From Aphelocoma coerulescens (Eukaryota; Chordata; Aves; Passeriformes; Corvidae), in NCBI RefSeq assembly GCF_041296385.1, contig NW_027183505.1, forward strand, positions 372,001 through 436,000: 64,000 bases of DNA. Reading direction: 5' to 3'. The notes beneath the pieces are model-generated. The model made no database searches and was not told where the DNA came from. It saw nothing but the letters and a program-made list of their open reading frames with translations. Positions 8,724-21,797 of the stretch are shown here, one piece after another (within the stretch, counting starts at the first letter, position 1; each line of letters starts with the position of its first letter). The position numbers were made by a program, and so were the translations under genes.

Positions 8724-10904
8724 GCAGCTGGCTCATGGGCCCACATTCAGGGCCCCCACCTCGGGAGAAAATTCTCCCAATGTGCTCTGATGTTGAAGGA
8801 GTCAAGAAGAGAAGAAGGGAAAAAAAACCCCCGAAGTCCCAGGAAAACAAAGTTCAACTCTCCATCTCCCCCCAGAGAAAAGGAGCTGAAAACTGGCAAA
8901 AAAGAAACCAAGTTGCTTCCTCTGCTCTTGCTGCAAGCAGGATGCAGAGGAGTGTGTATGTGTGTCCTTGAACAAACGCTCTGAGAAGTTTGTCCGGTTT
9001 TTTTCCTCTCCCCCCTCTCAGGCTCAGTTGAAAGGCACAGAAACGCACAAAGTTCACTTCTGGGCATAGAGCAGCAATAGGGGATACACATGATAAAGTC
9101 ACCCCAAGACACAGGGACAGAGAATTCAGTGGAAAGACTCCGAGAATTCTGCTCCCAGAGATCATTCATTCCTGCTCACACTGACCCTTGTAGCAAGGGG
9201 ACATCGTTCCAGGCAGCCTGTACTGAGCATGTGGCTCCTGAGTGGGGTTTGTTGTTTAGGAAACCTGCTCCGGCTTTTCCATTCTTTCCTTCCAAACAGG
9301 AAAACTTCTCCTGGGGCTGTGTGCAGGCAGAGCCCTGAGGAGAGCAGGTGGCACATGGTGCGCTGGGCTGGGACAGCCAGCTGCAGAGCTCAAGGGAAGA
9401 AGCCCAAAGTGTCACAATGGCTCCTTGCCTTCACATGCAACACCTGGGTCACAATGGTCTCCTTGATTCCATGAGGCCCCACTGTGTCACAATGGCTCCT
9501 TGGTTCCATCAGGTTCCGCAGTGTCACCATGGTCTCCTTTGATCCGCACTGTCATCATGGACAATTGGTTCCATGAGGCCCCGCAGTGTCCAATGGTCCC
9601 TTGCTTCCATAGGTTTGATGTTGTAACAATGGACTCCTTGCTTCTATGAGCTAGCCTGCTTTTTGCAGAGGTGTCTTTGGTTCCAACAAGGCCCCGCTGT
9701 GTCTCAGTGCACCCTGGCTTCCATGCGGATCTGGAGTATCACAAAGGCTCCTTGGTTCCACCAGGTCCTGCTGTGTCACAATGGGTCCTGTGGTCCCTGA
9801 GGCCCTCCAAAACCATCGTGGAGGCTTGCTTCCATGAGGTTCCATTATGTGCCAGTGGTCATCTTGGTTCCAGGAGTTTCCTTAGTGTCACAATGCTCTC
9901 CATGCTTCCATTAGGCCCTGCTTTGCCACAATGGTCCCCTTGTTTCCATGAGGCCCCACTGTGTCACAATGGACCTATGGTTCCATGATGTTGCGTGGTG
10001 TCACCGTGCTCTTCTTGAATCCGCAGTGTAACCATGGACCATTGGTTCCATGCGGCCTGGCTGTGTCACAATGGGCTCCTTGATTCCATGATTCCCCACG
10101 GTGTCACAATGGAGCCTTGTTTCTAGGAGGTTCTGTACTGTCACAATTGTCTCCTTGATGCCATCAGCCCCTGCAGTGTCACAATGGCTCCTTGGTTCCA
10201 TGAGGAACACAATAGCTTGGCATAAGCATTGAGCAACAGCTGCTGAACACACCTGGCAACATCTGCTTGCATCAAAAGAGTGCTTCAAGCTGACAATGGC
10301 ACCAGCAGCTTCCATCTGCAACAGAGACCCAGGAAAGGACAGGCTGTGCCGGTTTGGACAAATGTGGAGGAAAATATCCTCTGATAGAAGGCAGGTTACA
10401 CCCAGCCCTCCCCCACCAGGTTTTTGGAAAAAAGAACTTTCCTGGGAAGAAAGTGAAAGAGATAAAAACTATTTTTTTAACAAACACACAGGAAAAGGAT
10501 AACAATGCTAAATATTAAAAGCTCTCGCTGTGCAGAGAAAGCTGGGATAATTTTAGAGTCCTTCTGTGTTTCGGTGGGGTCTCCTGAAACATCCATAGAC
10601 AGCGAGGCCCGTGCAAAGAAACAGGGAGCGATTCTTGAGAGAAGTTTCAGAGCTCTTTCTTCTCCAGCCACATGGGCGGGGCACTGCCAAAGAACTGAGC
10701 AATCACAGCACAACCAGGGCCCTCCTGGCACAGGGCAACACAAAATAAGCAGTGCTGAACAGGATTAGGGCACATGTCAGCAGGGAGCAGGGAGACCCCC
10801 GTGCCCAGGCCATGCCTCTACCCCAGGGTCCCCTCTCCCATGACCTCATGGCAGGGGGGAGGAACCCCAACACTTCCGTAGGTGTAGTCTCTCTCCTCCT
10901 CCTT
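8724..10904 (+). repeat. Monomer 5, type A with a type B/C patch, 2181 bp
   Basis: Opens like monomers 1 and 11 (GAAGGAGTCAAG) but carries CCTTGAACAAAC, a B/C state, near 8967. One base of the minisatellite is missing near 9592 (GTGTCCAATGG). The remainder matches monomer 1. Confidence 0.95.
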
Positions 10905-13080
10905 GCAGCTGGCTCATGGGCCCACATTCAGGGCCCCCACCTCGGGAGAAAATTCTCCCAATGTGCTCTGATGTTGAAAGAGTCAAGAAGAGAAGAAGGG
11001 AAAAAAACCCCCCGAAGTCCCAGGAAAACAAAGTTCAACTCTCCATCTCCCCCCAGAGAAAAGGAGCTGAAAACTGGCAAAAAAGAAACCAAGTTGCTTC
11101 CTCTGCTCTTGCTGCAAGCAGGATGCAGAGGAGTGTGTATGTGTGTCCTCGAAAAAACGCTCTGAGAAGTTTGTCCGGTTTTTTTCCTCTCCCCCCTCTC
11201 AGGCTCAGTTGAAAGGCACAGAAATGCACAAAGTTCACTTCTGGGCATAGAGCAGCAATAGGGGATACACATGATAAAGTCACCCCAAGACACAGGGACA
11301 GAGAATTCAGTGGAAAGACTCCGAGAATTCTGCTCCCAGAGATCATTCATTCCTGCTCACACTGACCCTTGTAGAAAGGGGACATCGTTCCAGGCAGCCT
11401 GTACTGAGCATGTGGCTCCTGAGTGGGGTTTGTTGTTTAGGAAACCTGCTCCGGCTTTTCCATTCTTTCCTTGCAAACAGGAAAACTTCTCCTGGGGCTG
11501 TGTGCAGGCAGAGCCCTGAGGAGAGCAGGTGGCACATGGTGCGCTGGGCTGGGACAGCCAGCTGCAGAGCTCAAGGGAAGAAGCCCAAAGTGTCACAATG
11601 GCTCCTTGCCTTCACATGCAACACCTGGGTCACAATGGTCTCCTTGATTCCATGAGGCCCCACTGTGTCAAAATGGCTCCTTGGTTCCATCAGGTTCCGC
11701 AGTGTCACCATGGTCTCCTTTGATCCGCACTGTCATCATGGACAATTGGTTCCATGAGGCCCCGCAGTGTCACAATGGTCCCTTGCTTCCATAGCTTTTA
11801 CGTTGTAACAATGGACTCCTTGCTTCTATGAGCTAGCCTGCTTTTTGCAGAGGTGTCTTTGGTTCCAACAAGGCCCCGCTGTGTCTCAGTGCACCCTGGT
11901 TTCCATGTGGATGTGGAGTATCACAAAGGCTCCTTGGTTCCACCAGGTCCTGCTGTGTCACAATGGGTCCTGTGGTCCCTGAGGCCCTCCAAAGTCATTG
12001 TGGAGGCTTGCTTCCATGAGGTTCCATTATGTGCCAGTGGTCATCTTGGTTCCAGGAGTTTCCTTAGTGTCACAATGCTCTCCATGCTTCCTTTAGGCCC
12101 TGCTTTGCCACAATGGTCCCCTTGTTTCCATGAGGCCCCGCTGTGTCACAATGGACCTATGGTTCCATGATGTTGCGTGGTGTCACCGTGCTCTTCTTGA
12201 ATCCGCAGTGTAACCATGGACCATTGGTTCCATGCAGCCGTGTCACAATGGGCTCCTTGATTCCATGATTCCCCACGGTGTCACAATGGAGCCTTGTTTC
12301 TAGGAGGTTCTGTACTGTCACAATTGCCTCCTTGATGCCATCAGCCCCTGCAGTGTCACAATGGCTCCTTGGTTCCATGAGGAACACAATAGCTTGGCAT
12401 AAGCATTGAGCAACAGCTGCTGAACACACCTGGCAACATCTGCTTGCATCAAAAGAGGGCTTCAAGCTGACAATGGCACCAGCAGCTTCCATCTGCAACA
12501 GAGACCCAGGAAAGGACAGGCTGTGCCGGTTTGGACAAATGTGGAGGAAAATATCCTCTGATAGAAGGCAGGTTACACCCAGCCCTCCCCCACCAGGTTT
12601 TTGGAAAAAAGAACTTTCCTGGGAAGAAAGTGAAAGAGATAAAAACTATTTTTTTAACAAACACACAGGAAAAGGATAACAATGCTAAATATTAAAAGCT
12701 CTCGCTGTGCAGAGAAAGCTGGGATAATTTGAGAGTCCTTCCGTGTTTCGGTGGGGTCTCCTGAAACATCCATAGACAGCGAGGCCCGTGCAAAGAAACA
12801 GGGAGCGATTCTTGAGAGAAGTTTCAGAGCTCTTTCTTCTCCAGCCACATGGGCGGGGCACTGCCAAAGAACTGAGCAATCACGGCACAACCAGGGCCCT
12901 CCTCGCACAGGGCAACACAAAATAAGCAGTGCTGAACAGGATTAGGGCACATGTCAGCAGGGAGCAGGGAGACCCCGTGCCCAGGCCATGCCTCTACCCC
13001 ACGGTCCCCTCTCCCATGACCTCATGGCAGGGGGGAGGAACCCCAACACTTCCGTAGGTGCAGTCTCTCTCCTCCTCCTT
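10905..13080 (+). repeat. Monomer 6, type A, 2176 bp
   Basis: Near copy of monomer 2 at +8,722 bp. It differs at its end, where ATGTCAGCAGGG replaces ATGTGAGAAGGG. From about 12150 it also matches monomer 11. Confidence 0.95.
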
Positions 13081-15263
13081 GCAGCTGGCTCATGGGCCCA
13101 CATTCAGGGCCCCCACCTCGGGAGAAAATTCTCCCAATGTGCTCTGATGTTGAAAGAGTCAAGAAGAGAAGAAGGGAAAAAAACCCCCAAAGTCCCAGGA
13201 AAACAAAGTTCAACTCTCCATCTCCCCCCAGAGAAAAGGAGCTGAAAACTGGCTAAAAAGAAACAAAGTTGCTTCCCTCTGCTCTTGCTGCAAGCAGGAT
13301 GCAGAGGAGTGTGTATGTGTGTCCTTGAACAAACGCTCTGAGAAGTTTGTCCGGTTTTTTCTCCTCTCCTCCCTCTCAGGCTCAGTTGAAAGGCACAGAA
13401 ATGCACAAAGTTCACTTCTGGGCATAGAGCAGCAATAGGGGATACACACGATAAAGTCACCCCAAGACACAGGGACAGAGAATTCAGTGGAAAGACTCCG
13501 AGAATTCTGCTCCCAGAGATCATTCATTCCTGCTCACACTGACCCTTGTAGAAAGGGGACATCGTTCCAGGCAGCCTGTACTGAGCATGTGGCTCCTGAG
13601 TGGGGTTTGTTGTTTAGGAAACCTGCTCCGGCTTTTCCATTCTTTCCTTCCAAACAGGAAAACTTCTCCTGGGGCTGTGTGCAGGCAGAGCCCTGAGGAG
13701 AGCAGGTGGCACATGGTGCGCTGGGCTGGGACAGCCAGCTGCAGAGCTCAAGGGAAGAAGCCCAAAGTGTCACAATGGCTCCTTGCCTTCACATGCAACA
13801 CCTGGGTCACAATGGTCTCCTTGATTCCATGAGGCCCCACTGTGTCACAATGGCTCCTTGGTTCCATCAGGTTCCGCAGTGTCACCATGGTCTCCTTTGA
13901 TCCGCACTGTCATCATGGACAATTGGTTCCATGAGGCCCCGCAGTGTCACAATGGTCCCTTGCTTCCATAGGTTTGATGTTGTAACAATGGACTCCTTGC
14001 TTCTATGAGCTAGCCTGCTTTTTGCAGAGGTGTCTTTGGTTCCAACAAGGCCCCGCTGTGTCTCAGTGCACCCTGGCTTCCATGCGGATCTGGAGTATCA
14101 CAAAGGCTCCTTGGTTCCACCAGGTCCTGCTGTGTCACAATGGGTCCTGTGGTCCCTGAGGCCCTCCAAAACCATCGTGGAGGCTTGCTTCCATGAGGTT
14201 CCATTATGTGCCAGTGGTCATCTTGGTTCCAGGAGTTTCCTTAGTGTCACAATGCTCTCCATGCTTCCATTAGGCCCTGCTTTGCCACAATGGTCCCCTT
14301 GTTTCCATGAGGCCCCGCTGTGTCACAATGGACCTATGGTTCCATGATGTTGCGTGGTGTCACCGTGCTCTTCTTGAATCCGCAGTGTAACCATGGACCA
14401 TTGGTTCCATGCGGCCTGGCTGTGTCACAATGGGCTCCTTGATTCCATGATTCCCCACGGTGTCACAATGGAGCCTTGTTTCTAGGAGGTTCTGTACTGT
14501 CACAATTGTCTCCTTGATGCCATCAGCCCCTGCAGTGTCACAATGGCTCCTTGGTTCCATGAGGAACACAATAGCTTGGCATAAGCATTGAGCAACAGCT
14601 GCTGAACACACCTGGCAACATCTGCTTGCATCAAAAGAGTGCTTCAAGCTGACAATGGCACCAGCAGCTTCCATCTGCAACAGAGACCCAGGAAAGGACA
14701 GGCTGTGCCGGTTTGGACAAATGTGGAGGAAAATATCCTCTGATAGAAGGCAGGTTACACCCAGCCCTCCCCCACCAGGTTTTTGGAAAAAAGAACTTTC
14801 CTGGGAAGAAAGTGAAAGAGATAAAAACTATTTTTTTAACAAACACACAGGAAAAGGATAACAATGCTAAATATTAAAAGCTCTCGCTGTGCAGAGAAAG
14901 CTGGGATAATTTTAGAGTCCTTCTGTGTTTCGGTGGGGTCTCCTGAAACATCCATAGACAGCGAGGCCCGTGCAAAGAAACAGGGAGCGATTCTTGAGAG
15001 AAGTTTCAGAGCTCTTTCTTCTCCAGCCACATGGGCGGGGCACTGCCAAAGAACTGAGCAATCACAGCACAACCAGGGCCCTCCTCGCACAGGGCAACAC
15101 AAAATAAGCAGTGCTGAACAGGATTAGGGCACATGTCAGCAGGGAGCAGGGAGACCCCCGTGCCCAGGCCATGCCTCTACCCCAGGGTCCCCTCTCCCAT
15201 GACCTCATGGCAGGGGGGAGGAACCCCAACACTTCCGTAGGTGTAGTCTCTCTCCTCCTCCTT
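13081..15263 (+). repeat. Monomer 7, type B, 2183 bp
   Basis: Partner of monomer 3 (+8,722) and of monomer 12 (+10,893), so it belongs to both higher-order periods. Has AGGTTTGATG near 13970 and the long 5-bp form. Confidence 0.95.
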
Positions 15264-17437
15264 GCAGCTGGCTCATGGGCCCACATTCAGGGCCCCCACC
15301 TCGGGAGAAAATTCTCCCAATGTGCTCTGATGTTGAAAGAGTCAAGAAGAGAAGAAGGGAAAAAAACCCCCCGAAGTCCCAGGAAAACAAAGTTCAACTC
15401 TCCATCTCCCCCCAGAGAAAAGGAGCTGAAAACTGGCAAAAAAGAAACCAAGTTGCTTCCTCTGCTCTTGCTGCAAGCAGGATGCAGAGGAGTGTGTATG
15501 TGTGTCCTCGAAAAAACGCTCTGAGAAGTTTGTCCGGTTTTTTTCCTCTCCCCCCTCTCAGGCTCAGTTGAAAGGCACAGAAATGCACAAAGTTCACTTC
15601 TGGGCATAGAGCAGCAATAGGGGATACACATGATAAAGTCACCCCAAGACACAGGGACAGAGAATTCAGTGGAAAGACTCCGAGAATTCTGCTCCCAGAG
15701 ATCATTCATTCCTGCTCACACTGACCCTTGTAGAAAGGGGACATCGTTCCAGGCAGCCTGTACTGAGCATGTGGCTCCTGAGTGGGGTTTGTTGTTTAGG
15801 AAACCTGCTCCGGCTTTTCCATTCTTTCCTTCCAAACAGGAAAACTTCTCCTGGGGCTGTGTGCAGGCAGAGCCCTGAGGAGAGCAGGTGGCACATGGTG
15901 CGCTGGGCTGGGACAGCCAGCTGCAGAGCTCAAGGGAAGAAGCCCAAAGTGTCACAATGGCTCCTTGCCTTCACATGCAACACCTGGGTCACAATGGTCT
16001 CCTTGATTCCATGAGGCCCCACTGTGTCACAATGGCTCCTTGGTTCCATCAGGTTCCGCAGTGTCACCATGGTCTCCTTTGATCCGCACTGTCATCATGG
16101 ACAATTGGTTCCATGAGGCCCCGCAGTGTCACAATGGTCCCTTGCTTCCATAGCTTTTACGTTGTAACAATGGACTCCTTGCTTCTATGAGCTAGCCTGC
16201 TTTTTGCAGAGGTGTCTTTGGTTCCAACAAGGCCCCGCTGTGTCTCTGCACCCTGGCTTCCATGTGGATCTGGAGTATCACAAAGGCTCCTTGGTTCCAC
16301 CAGGTCCTGCTGTGTCACAATGGGTCCTGTGGTCCCTGAGGCCCTCCAAAGTCATTGTGGAGGCTTGCTTCCATGAGGTTCCATTATGTGCCAGTGGTCA
16401 TCTTGGTTCCAGGAGTTTCCTTAGTGTCACAATGCTCTCCATGCTTCCATTAGGCCCTGCTTTGCCACAATGGTCCCCTTGTTTCCATGAGGCCCCGCTG
16501 TGTCACAATGGACCTATGGTTCCATGATGTTGCGTGGTGTCACCGTGCTCTTCTTGAATCCGCAGTGTAACCATGGACCATTGGTTCCATGCAGCCGTGT
16601 CACAATGGGCTCCTTGATTCCATGATTCCCCACGGTGTCACAATGGAGCCTTGTTTCTAGGAGGTTCTGTACTGTCACAATTGCCTCCTTGATGCCATCA
16701 GCCCCTGCAGTGTCACAATGGCTCCTTGGTTCCATGAGGAACACAATAGCTTGGCATAAGCATTGAGCAACAGCTGCTGAACACACCTGGCAACATCTGC
16801 TTGCATCAAAAGAGGGCTTCAAGCTGACAATGGCACCAGCAGCTTCCATCTGCAACAGAGACCCAGGAAAGGACAGGCTGTGCCGGTTTGGACAAATGTG
16901 GAGGAAAATATCCTCTGATAGAAGGCAGGTTACACCCAGCCCTCCCCCACCAGGTTTTTGGAAAAAAGAACTTTCCTGGGAAGAAAGTGAAAGAGATAAA
17001 AACTATTTTTTTAACAAACACACAGGAAAAGGATAACAATGCTAAATATTAAAAGCTCTCGCTGTGCAGAGAAAGCTGGGATAATTTGAGAGTCCTTCCG
17101 TGTTTCGGTGGGGTCTCCTGAAACATCCATAGACAGCGAGGCCCGTGCAAAGAAACAGGGAGCGATTCTTGAGAGAAGTTTCAGAGCTCTTTCTTCTCCA
17201 GCCACATGGGCGGGGCACTGCCAAAGAACTGAGCAATCACAGCACAACCAGGGCCCTCCTCGCACAGGGCAACACAAAATAAGCAGTGCTGAACAGGATT
17301 AGGGCACATGTGAGAAGGGAGCAGGGAGACCCCGTGCCCAGGCCATGCCTCTACCCCACGGTCCCCTCTCCCATGACCTCATGGCAGGGGGGAGGAACCC
17401 CAACACTTCCGTAGGTGCAGTCTCTCTCCTCCTCCTT
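15264..17437 (+). repeat. Monomer 8, type A, 2174 bp
   Basis: Marked by a 2-bp loss in the minisatellite (TGTCTCTGCACC near 16246) shared only with monomer 13, plus the short 5-bp form. This explains its 2174-bp length. Confidence 0.95.
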
Positions 17438-19619
17438 GCAGCTGGCTCATGGGCCCACATTCAGGGCCCCCACCTCGGGAGAAAATTCTCCCAATGTGCT
17501 CTGATGTTGAAAGAGTCAAGAAGAGAAGAAGGGAAAAAAACCCCCAAAGTCCCAGGAAAACAAAGTTCAACTCTCCATCTCCCCCCAGAGAAAAGGAGCT
17601 GAAAACTGGCTAAAAAGAAACAAAGTTGCTTCCCTCTGCTCTTGCTGCAAGCAGGATGCAGAGGAGTGTGTATGTGTGTCCTTGAACAAACGCTCTGAGA
17701 AGTTTGTCCGGTTTTTTCTCCTCTCCTCCCTCTCAGGCTCAGTTGAAAGGCACAGAAATGCACAAAGTTCACTTCTGGGCATAGAGCAGCAATAGGGGAT
17801 ACACACGATAAAGTCACCCCAAGACACAGGGACAGAGAATTCAGTGGAAAGACTCCGAGAATTCTGCTCCCAGAGATCATTCATTCCTGCTCACACTGAC
17901 CCTTGTAGAAAGGGGACATCGTTCCAGGCAGCCTGTACTGAGCATGTGGCTCCTGAGTGGGGTTTGTTGTTTAGGAAACCTGCTCCGGCTTTTCCATTCT
18001 TTCCTTCCAAACAGGAAAACTTCTCCTGGGGCTGTGTGCAGGCAGAGCCCTGAGGAGAGCAGGTGGCACATGGTGCGCTGGGCTGGGACAGCCAGCTGCA
18101 GAGCTCAAGGGAAGAAGCCCAAAGTGTCACAATGGCTCCTTGCCTTCACATGCAACACCTGGGTCACAATGGTCTCCTTGATTCCATGAGGCCCCACTGT
18201 GTCACAATGGCTCCTTGGTTCCATCAGGTTCCGCAGTGTCACCATGGTCTCCTTTGATCCGCACTGTCATCATGGACAATTGGTTCCATGAGGCCCCGCA
18301 GTGTCACAATGGTCCCTTGCTTCCATAGCTTTTACGTTGTAACAATGGACTCCTTGCTTCTATGAGCTAGCCTGCTTTTTGCAGAGGTGTCTTTGGTTCC
18401 AACAAGGCCCCGCTGTGTCTCAGTGCACCCTGGCTTCCATGCGGATCTAGAGTATCACAAAGGCTCCTTGGTTCCACCAGGTCCTGCTGTGTCACAATGG
18501 GTCCTGTGGTCCCTGAGGCCCTCCAAAACCATCGTGGAGGCTTGCTTCCATGAGGTTCCATTATGTGCCAGTGGTCATCTTGGTTCCAGGAGTTTCCTTA
18601 GTGTCACAATGCTCTCCATGCTTCCATTAGGCCCTGCTTTGCCACAATGGTCCCCTTGTTTCCATGAGGCCCCGCTGTGTCACAATGGACCTATGGTTCC
18701 ATGATGTTGCGTGGTGTCACCGTGCTCTTCTTGAATCCGCAGTGTAACCATGGACCATTGGTTCCATGCGGCCTGGCTGTGTCACAATGGGCTCCTTGAT
18801 TCCATGATTCCCCACGGTGTCACAATGGAGCCTTGTTTCTAGGAGGTTCTGTACTGTCACAATTGTCTCCTTGATGCCATCAGCCCCTGCAGTGTCACAA
18901 TGGCTCCTTGGTTCCATGAGGAACACAATAGCTTGGCATAAGCATTGAGCAACAGCTGCTGAACACACCTGGCAACATCTGCTTGCATCAAAAGAATGCT
19001 TCAAGCTGACAATGGCACCAGCAGCTTCCATCTGCAACAGAGACCCAGGAAAGGACAGGCTGTGCCGGTTTGGACAAATGTGGAGGAAAATATCCTCTGA
19101 TAGAAGGCAGGTTACACCCAGCCCTCCCCCACCAGGTTTTTGGAAAAAAGAACTTTCCTGGGAAGAAAGTGAAAGAGATAAAAACTATTTTTTTAACAAA
19201 CACACAGGAAAAGGATAACAATGCTAAATATTAAAAGCTCTCGCTGTGCAGAGAAAGCTGGGATAATTTTAGAGTCCTTCTGTGTTTCGGTGGGGTCTCC
19301 TGAAACATCCATAGACAGCGAGGCCCGTGCAAAGAAACAGGGAGCGATTCTTGAGAGAAGTTTCAGAGCTCTTTCTTCTCCAGCCACATGGGCGGGGCAC
19401 TGCCAAAGAACTGAGCAATCACAGCACAACCAGGGCCCTCCTCGCACAGGGCAACACAAAATAAGCAGTGCTGAACAGGATTAGGGCACATGTGAGAAGG
19501 GAGCAGGGAGACCCCGTGCCCAGGCCATGCCTCTACCCCACGGTCCCCTCTCCCATGACCTCATGGCAGGGGGGAGGAACCCCAACACTTCCGTAGGTGC
19601 AGTCTCTCTCCTCCTCCTT
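17438..19619 (+). repeat. Monomer 9, type B, 2182 bp
   Basis: Has GCGGATCTAGAG near 18445 (shared with 14), the private AAGAATGCTTC near 18995, and AGCTTTTACG where monomer 14 has AGGTTTGATG. Confidence 0.95.
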
Positions 19620-21797
19620 GCAGCTGGCTCATGGGCCCACATTCAGGGCCCCCACCTCGGGAGAAAATTCTCCCAATGTGCTCTGATGTTGAAAGAGTCA
19701 AGAAGAGAAGAAGGGAAAAAAACCCCCAAAGTCCCAGGAAAACAAAGTTCAACTCTCCATCTCCCCCCAGAGAAAAGGAGCTGAAAACTGGCTAAAAAGA
19801 AACAAAGTTGCTTCCCTCTGCTCTTGCTGCAAGCAGGATGCAGAGGAGTGTGTATGTGTGTCCTTGAACAAACGCTCTGAGAAGTTTGTCCGGTTTTTTC
19901 TCCTCTCCTCCCTCTCAGGCTCAGTTGAAAGGCACAGAAATGCACAAAGTTCACTTCTGGGCATAGAGCAGCAATAGGGGATACACACGATAAAGTCACC
20001 CCAAGACACAGGGACAGAGAATTCAGTGGAAAGACTCCGAGAATTCTGCTCCCAGAGATCATTCATTCCTGCTCACACTGACCCTTGTAGAAAGGGGACA
20101 TCGTTCCAGGCAGCCTGTACTGAGCATGTGGCTCCTGAGTGGGGTTTGTTGTTTAGGAAACCTGCTCCGGCTTTTCCATTCTTTCCTTCCAAACAGGAAA
20201 ACTTCTCCTGGGGCTGTGTGCAGGCAGAGCCCTGAGGAGAGCAGGTGGCACATGGTGCGCTGGGCTGGGACAGCCAGCTGCAGAGCTCAAGGGAAGAAGC
20301 CCAAAGTGTCACAATGGCTCCTTGCCTTCACATGCAACACCTGGGTCACAATGGTCTCCTTGATTCCATGAGGCCCCACTGTGTCACAATGGCTCCTTGG
20401 TTCCATCAGGTTCCGCAGTGTCACCATGGTCTCCTTTGATCCGCACTGTCATCATGAACAATTGGTTCCATGAGGCCCCGCAGTGTCACAATGGTCCCTT
20501 GCTTCCATAGGTTTGATGTTGTAACAATGGACTCCTTGCTTCTATGAGCTAGCCTGCTTTTTGCAGAGGTGTCTTTGGTTCCAACAAGGCCCCGCTGTGT
20601 CTCAGTGCACCCTGGTTTCCATGTGGATGTGGAGTATCACAAAGGCTCCTTGGTTCCACCAGGTCCTGCTGTGTCACAATGGGTCCTGTGGTCCCTGAGG
20701 CCCTCCAAAGTCATTGTGGAGGCTTGCTTCCATGAGGTTCCATTATGTGCCAGTGGTCATCTTGGTTCCAGGAGTTTCCTTAGTGTCACAATGCTCTCCA
20801 TGCTTCCATTAGGCCCTGCTTTGCCACAATGGTCCCCTTGTTTCCATGAGGCCCCGCTGTGTCACAATGGACCTATGGTTCCATGATGTTGCGTGGTGTC
20901 ACCGTGCTCTTCTTGAATCCGCAGTGTAACCATGGACCATTGGTTCCATGCAGCCGTGTCACAATGGGCTCCTTGATTCCATGATTCCCCACGGTGTCAC
21001 AATGGAGCCTTGTTTCTAGGAGGTTCTGTACTGTCACAATTGCCTCCTTGATGCCATCAGCCCCTGCAGTGTCACAATGGCTCCTTGGTTCCATGAGGAA
21101 CACAATAGCTTGGCATAAGCATTGAGCAACAGCTGCTGAACACACCTGGCAACATCTGCTTGCATCAAAAGAGGGCTTCAAGCTGACAATGGCACCAGCA
21201 GCTTCCATCTGCAACAGAGACCCAGGAAAGGACAGGCTGCGCCGGTTTGAACAAATGTGGAGGAAAATATCCTCTGATAGAAGGCAGGTTACACCCAGCC
21301 CTCCCCCACCAGGTTTTTGGAAAAAAGAACTTTCCTGGGAAGAAAGTGAAAGAGATAAAAACTATTTTTTTAACAAACACACAGGAAAAGGATAACAATG
21401 CTAAATATTAAAAGCTCTCGCTGTGCAGAGAAAGCTGGGATAATTTTAGAGTCCTTCTGTGTTTCGGTGGGGTCTCCTGAAACATCCATAGACAGCGAGG
21501 CCCGTGCAAAGAAACAGGGAGCAATTCTTGAGAGAAGTTTCAGAGCTCTTTCTTCTCCAGCCACATGGGCGGGGCACTGCCAAAGAACTGAGCAATCACA
21601 GCACAACCAGGGCCCTCCTCGCACAGGGCAACACAAAATAAGCAGTGCTGAACAGGATTAGGGCACATGTGAGCAGGGAGCAGGGAGACCCCCGTGCCCA
21701 GGCCATGCCTCTACCCCAGGGTCCCCTCTCCCATGACCTCATGGCAGGGGGGAGGAACCCCAACACTTCCGTAGGTGTAGTCTCTCTCCTCCTCCTT
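19620..21797 (+). repeat. Monomer 10, type B front and monomer-4-like back, 2178 bp
   Basis: To about 20600 it matches monomer 15 (both have CATCATGAACAA). Beyond the 5-bp site it shares the rare CTGCGCCGGTTTGAAC and GGAGCAATTC states of monomer 4 at an offset of 13,074 bp. It is therefore a junction monomer. Confidence 0.93.

Larger units (their letters stand above)
9295..15582 (+). repeat. 4-monomer higher-order repeat, 8,722-bp period, copy 2 (approximate edges)
   Basis: Partner of 573-6860. It differs by a 1-bp deletion near 9592 and by a patch in monomer 7: AGGTTTGATG where monomer 3 has AGCTTTTACG (near 5249), and CCATTAGG where monomer 3 has CCTTTAGG (near 5550). Two monomer-3 changes, at 5048 and 5521, are absent here. 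Confidence 0.8.
12150..20600 (+). repeat. 5-monomer higher-order repeat, 10,893-bp period, copy 1 (approximate edges)
   Basis: The end of monomer 6, monomers 7-9 and the first part of 10 match 23040-31495 at an offset of 10,893 bp. Diagnostic shared states are a 2-bp deletion in monomers 8 and 13 (near 16246 and 27139), GCGGATCTAGAG in 9 and 14 (near 18445 and 29338), and CATCATGAACAA in 10 and 15 (near 20453 and 31346). Confidence 0.82.
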
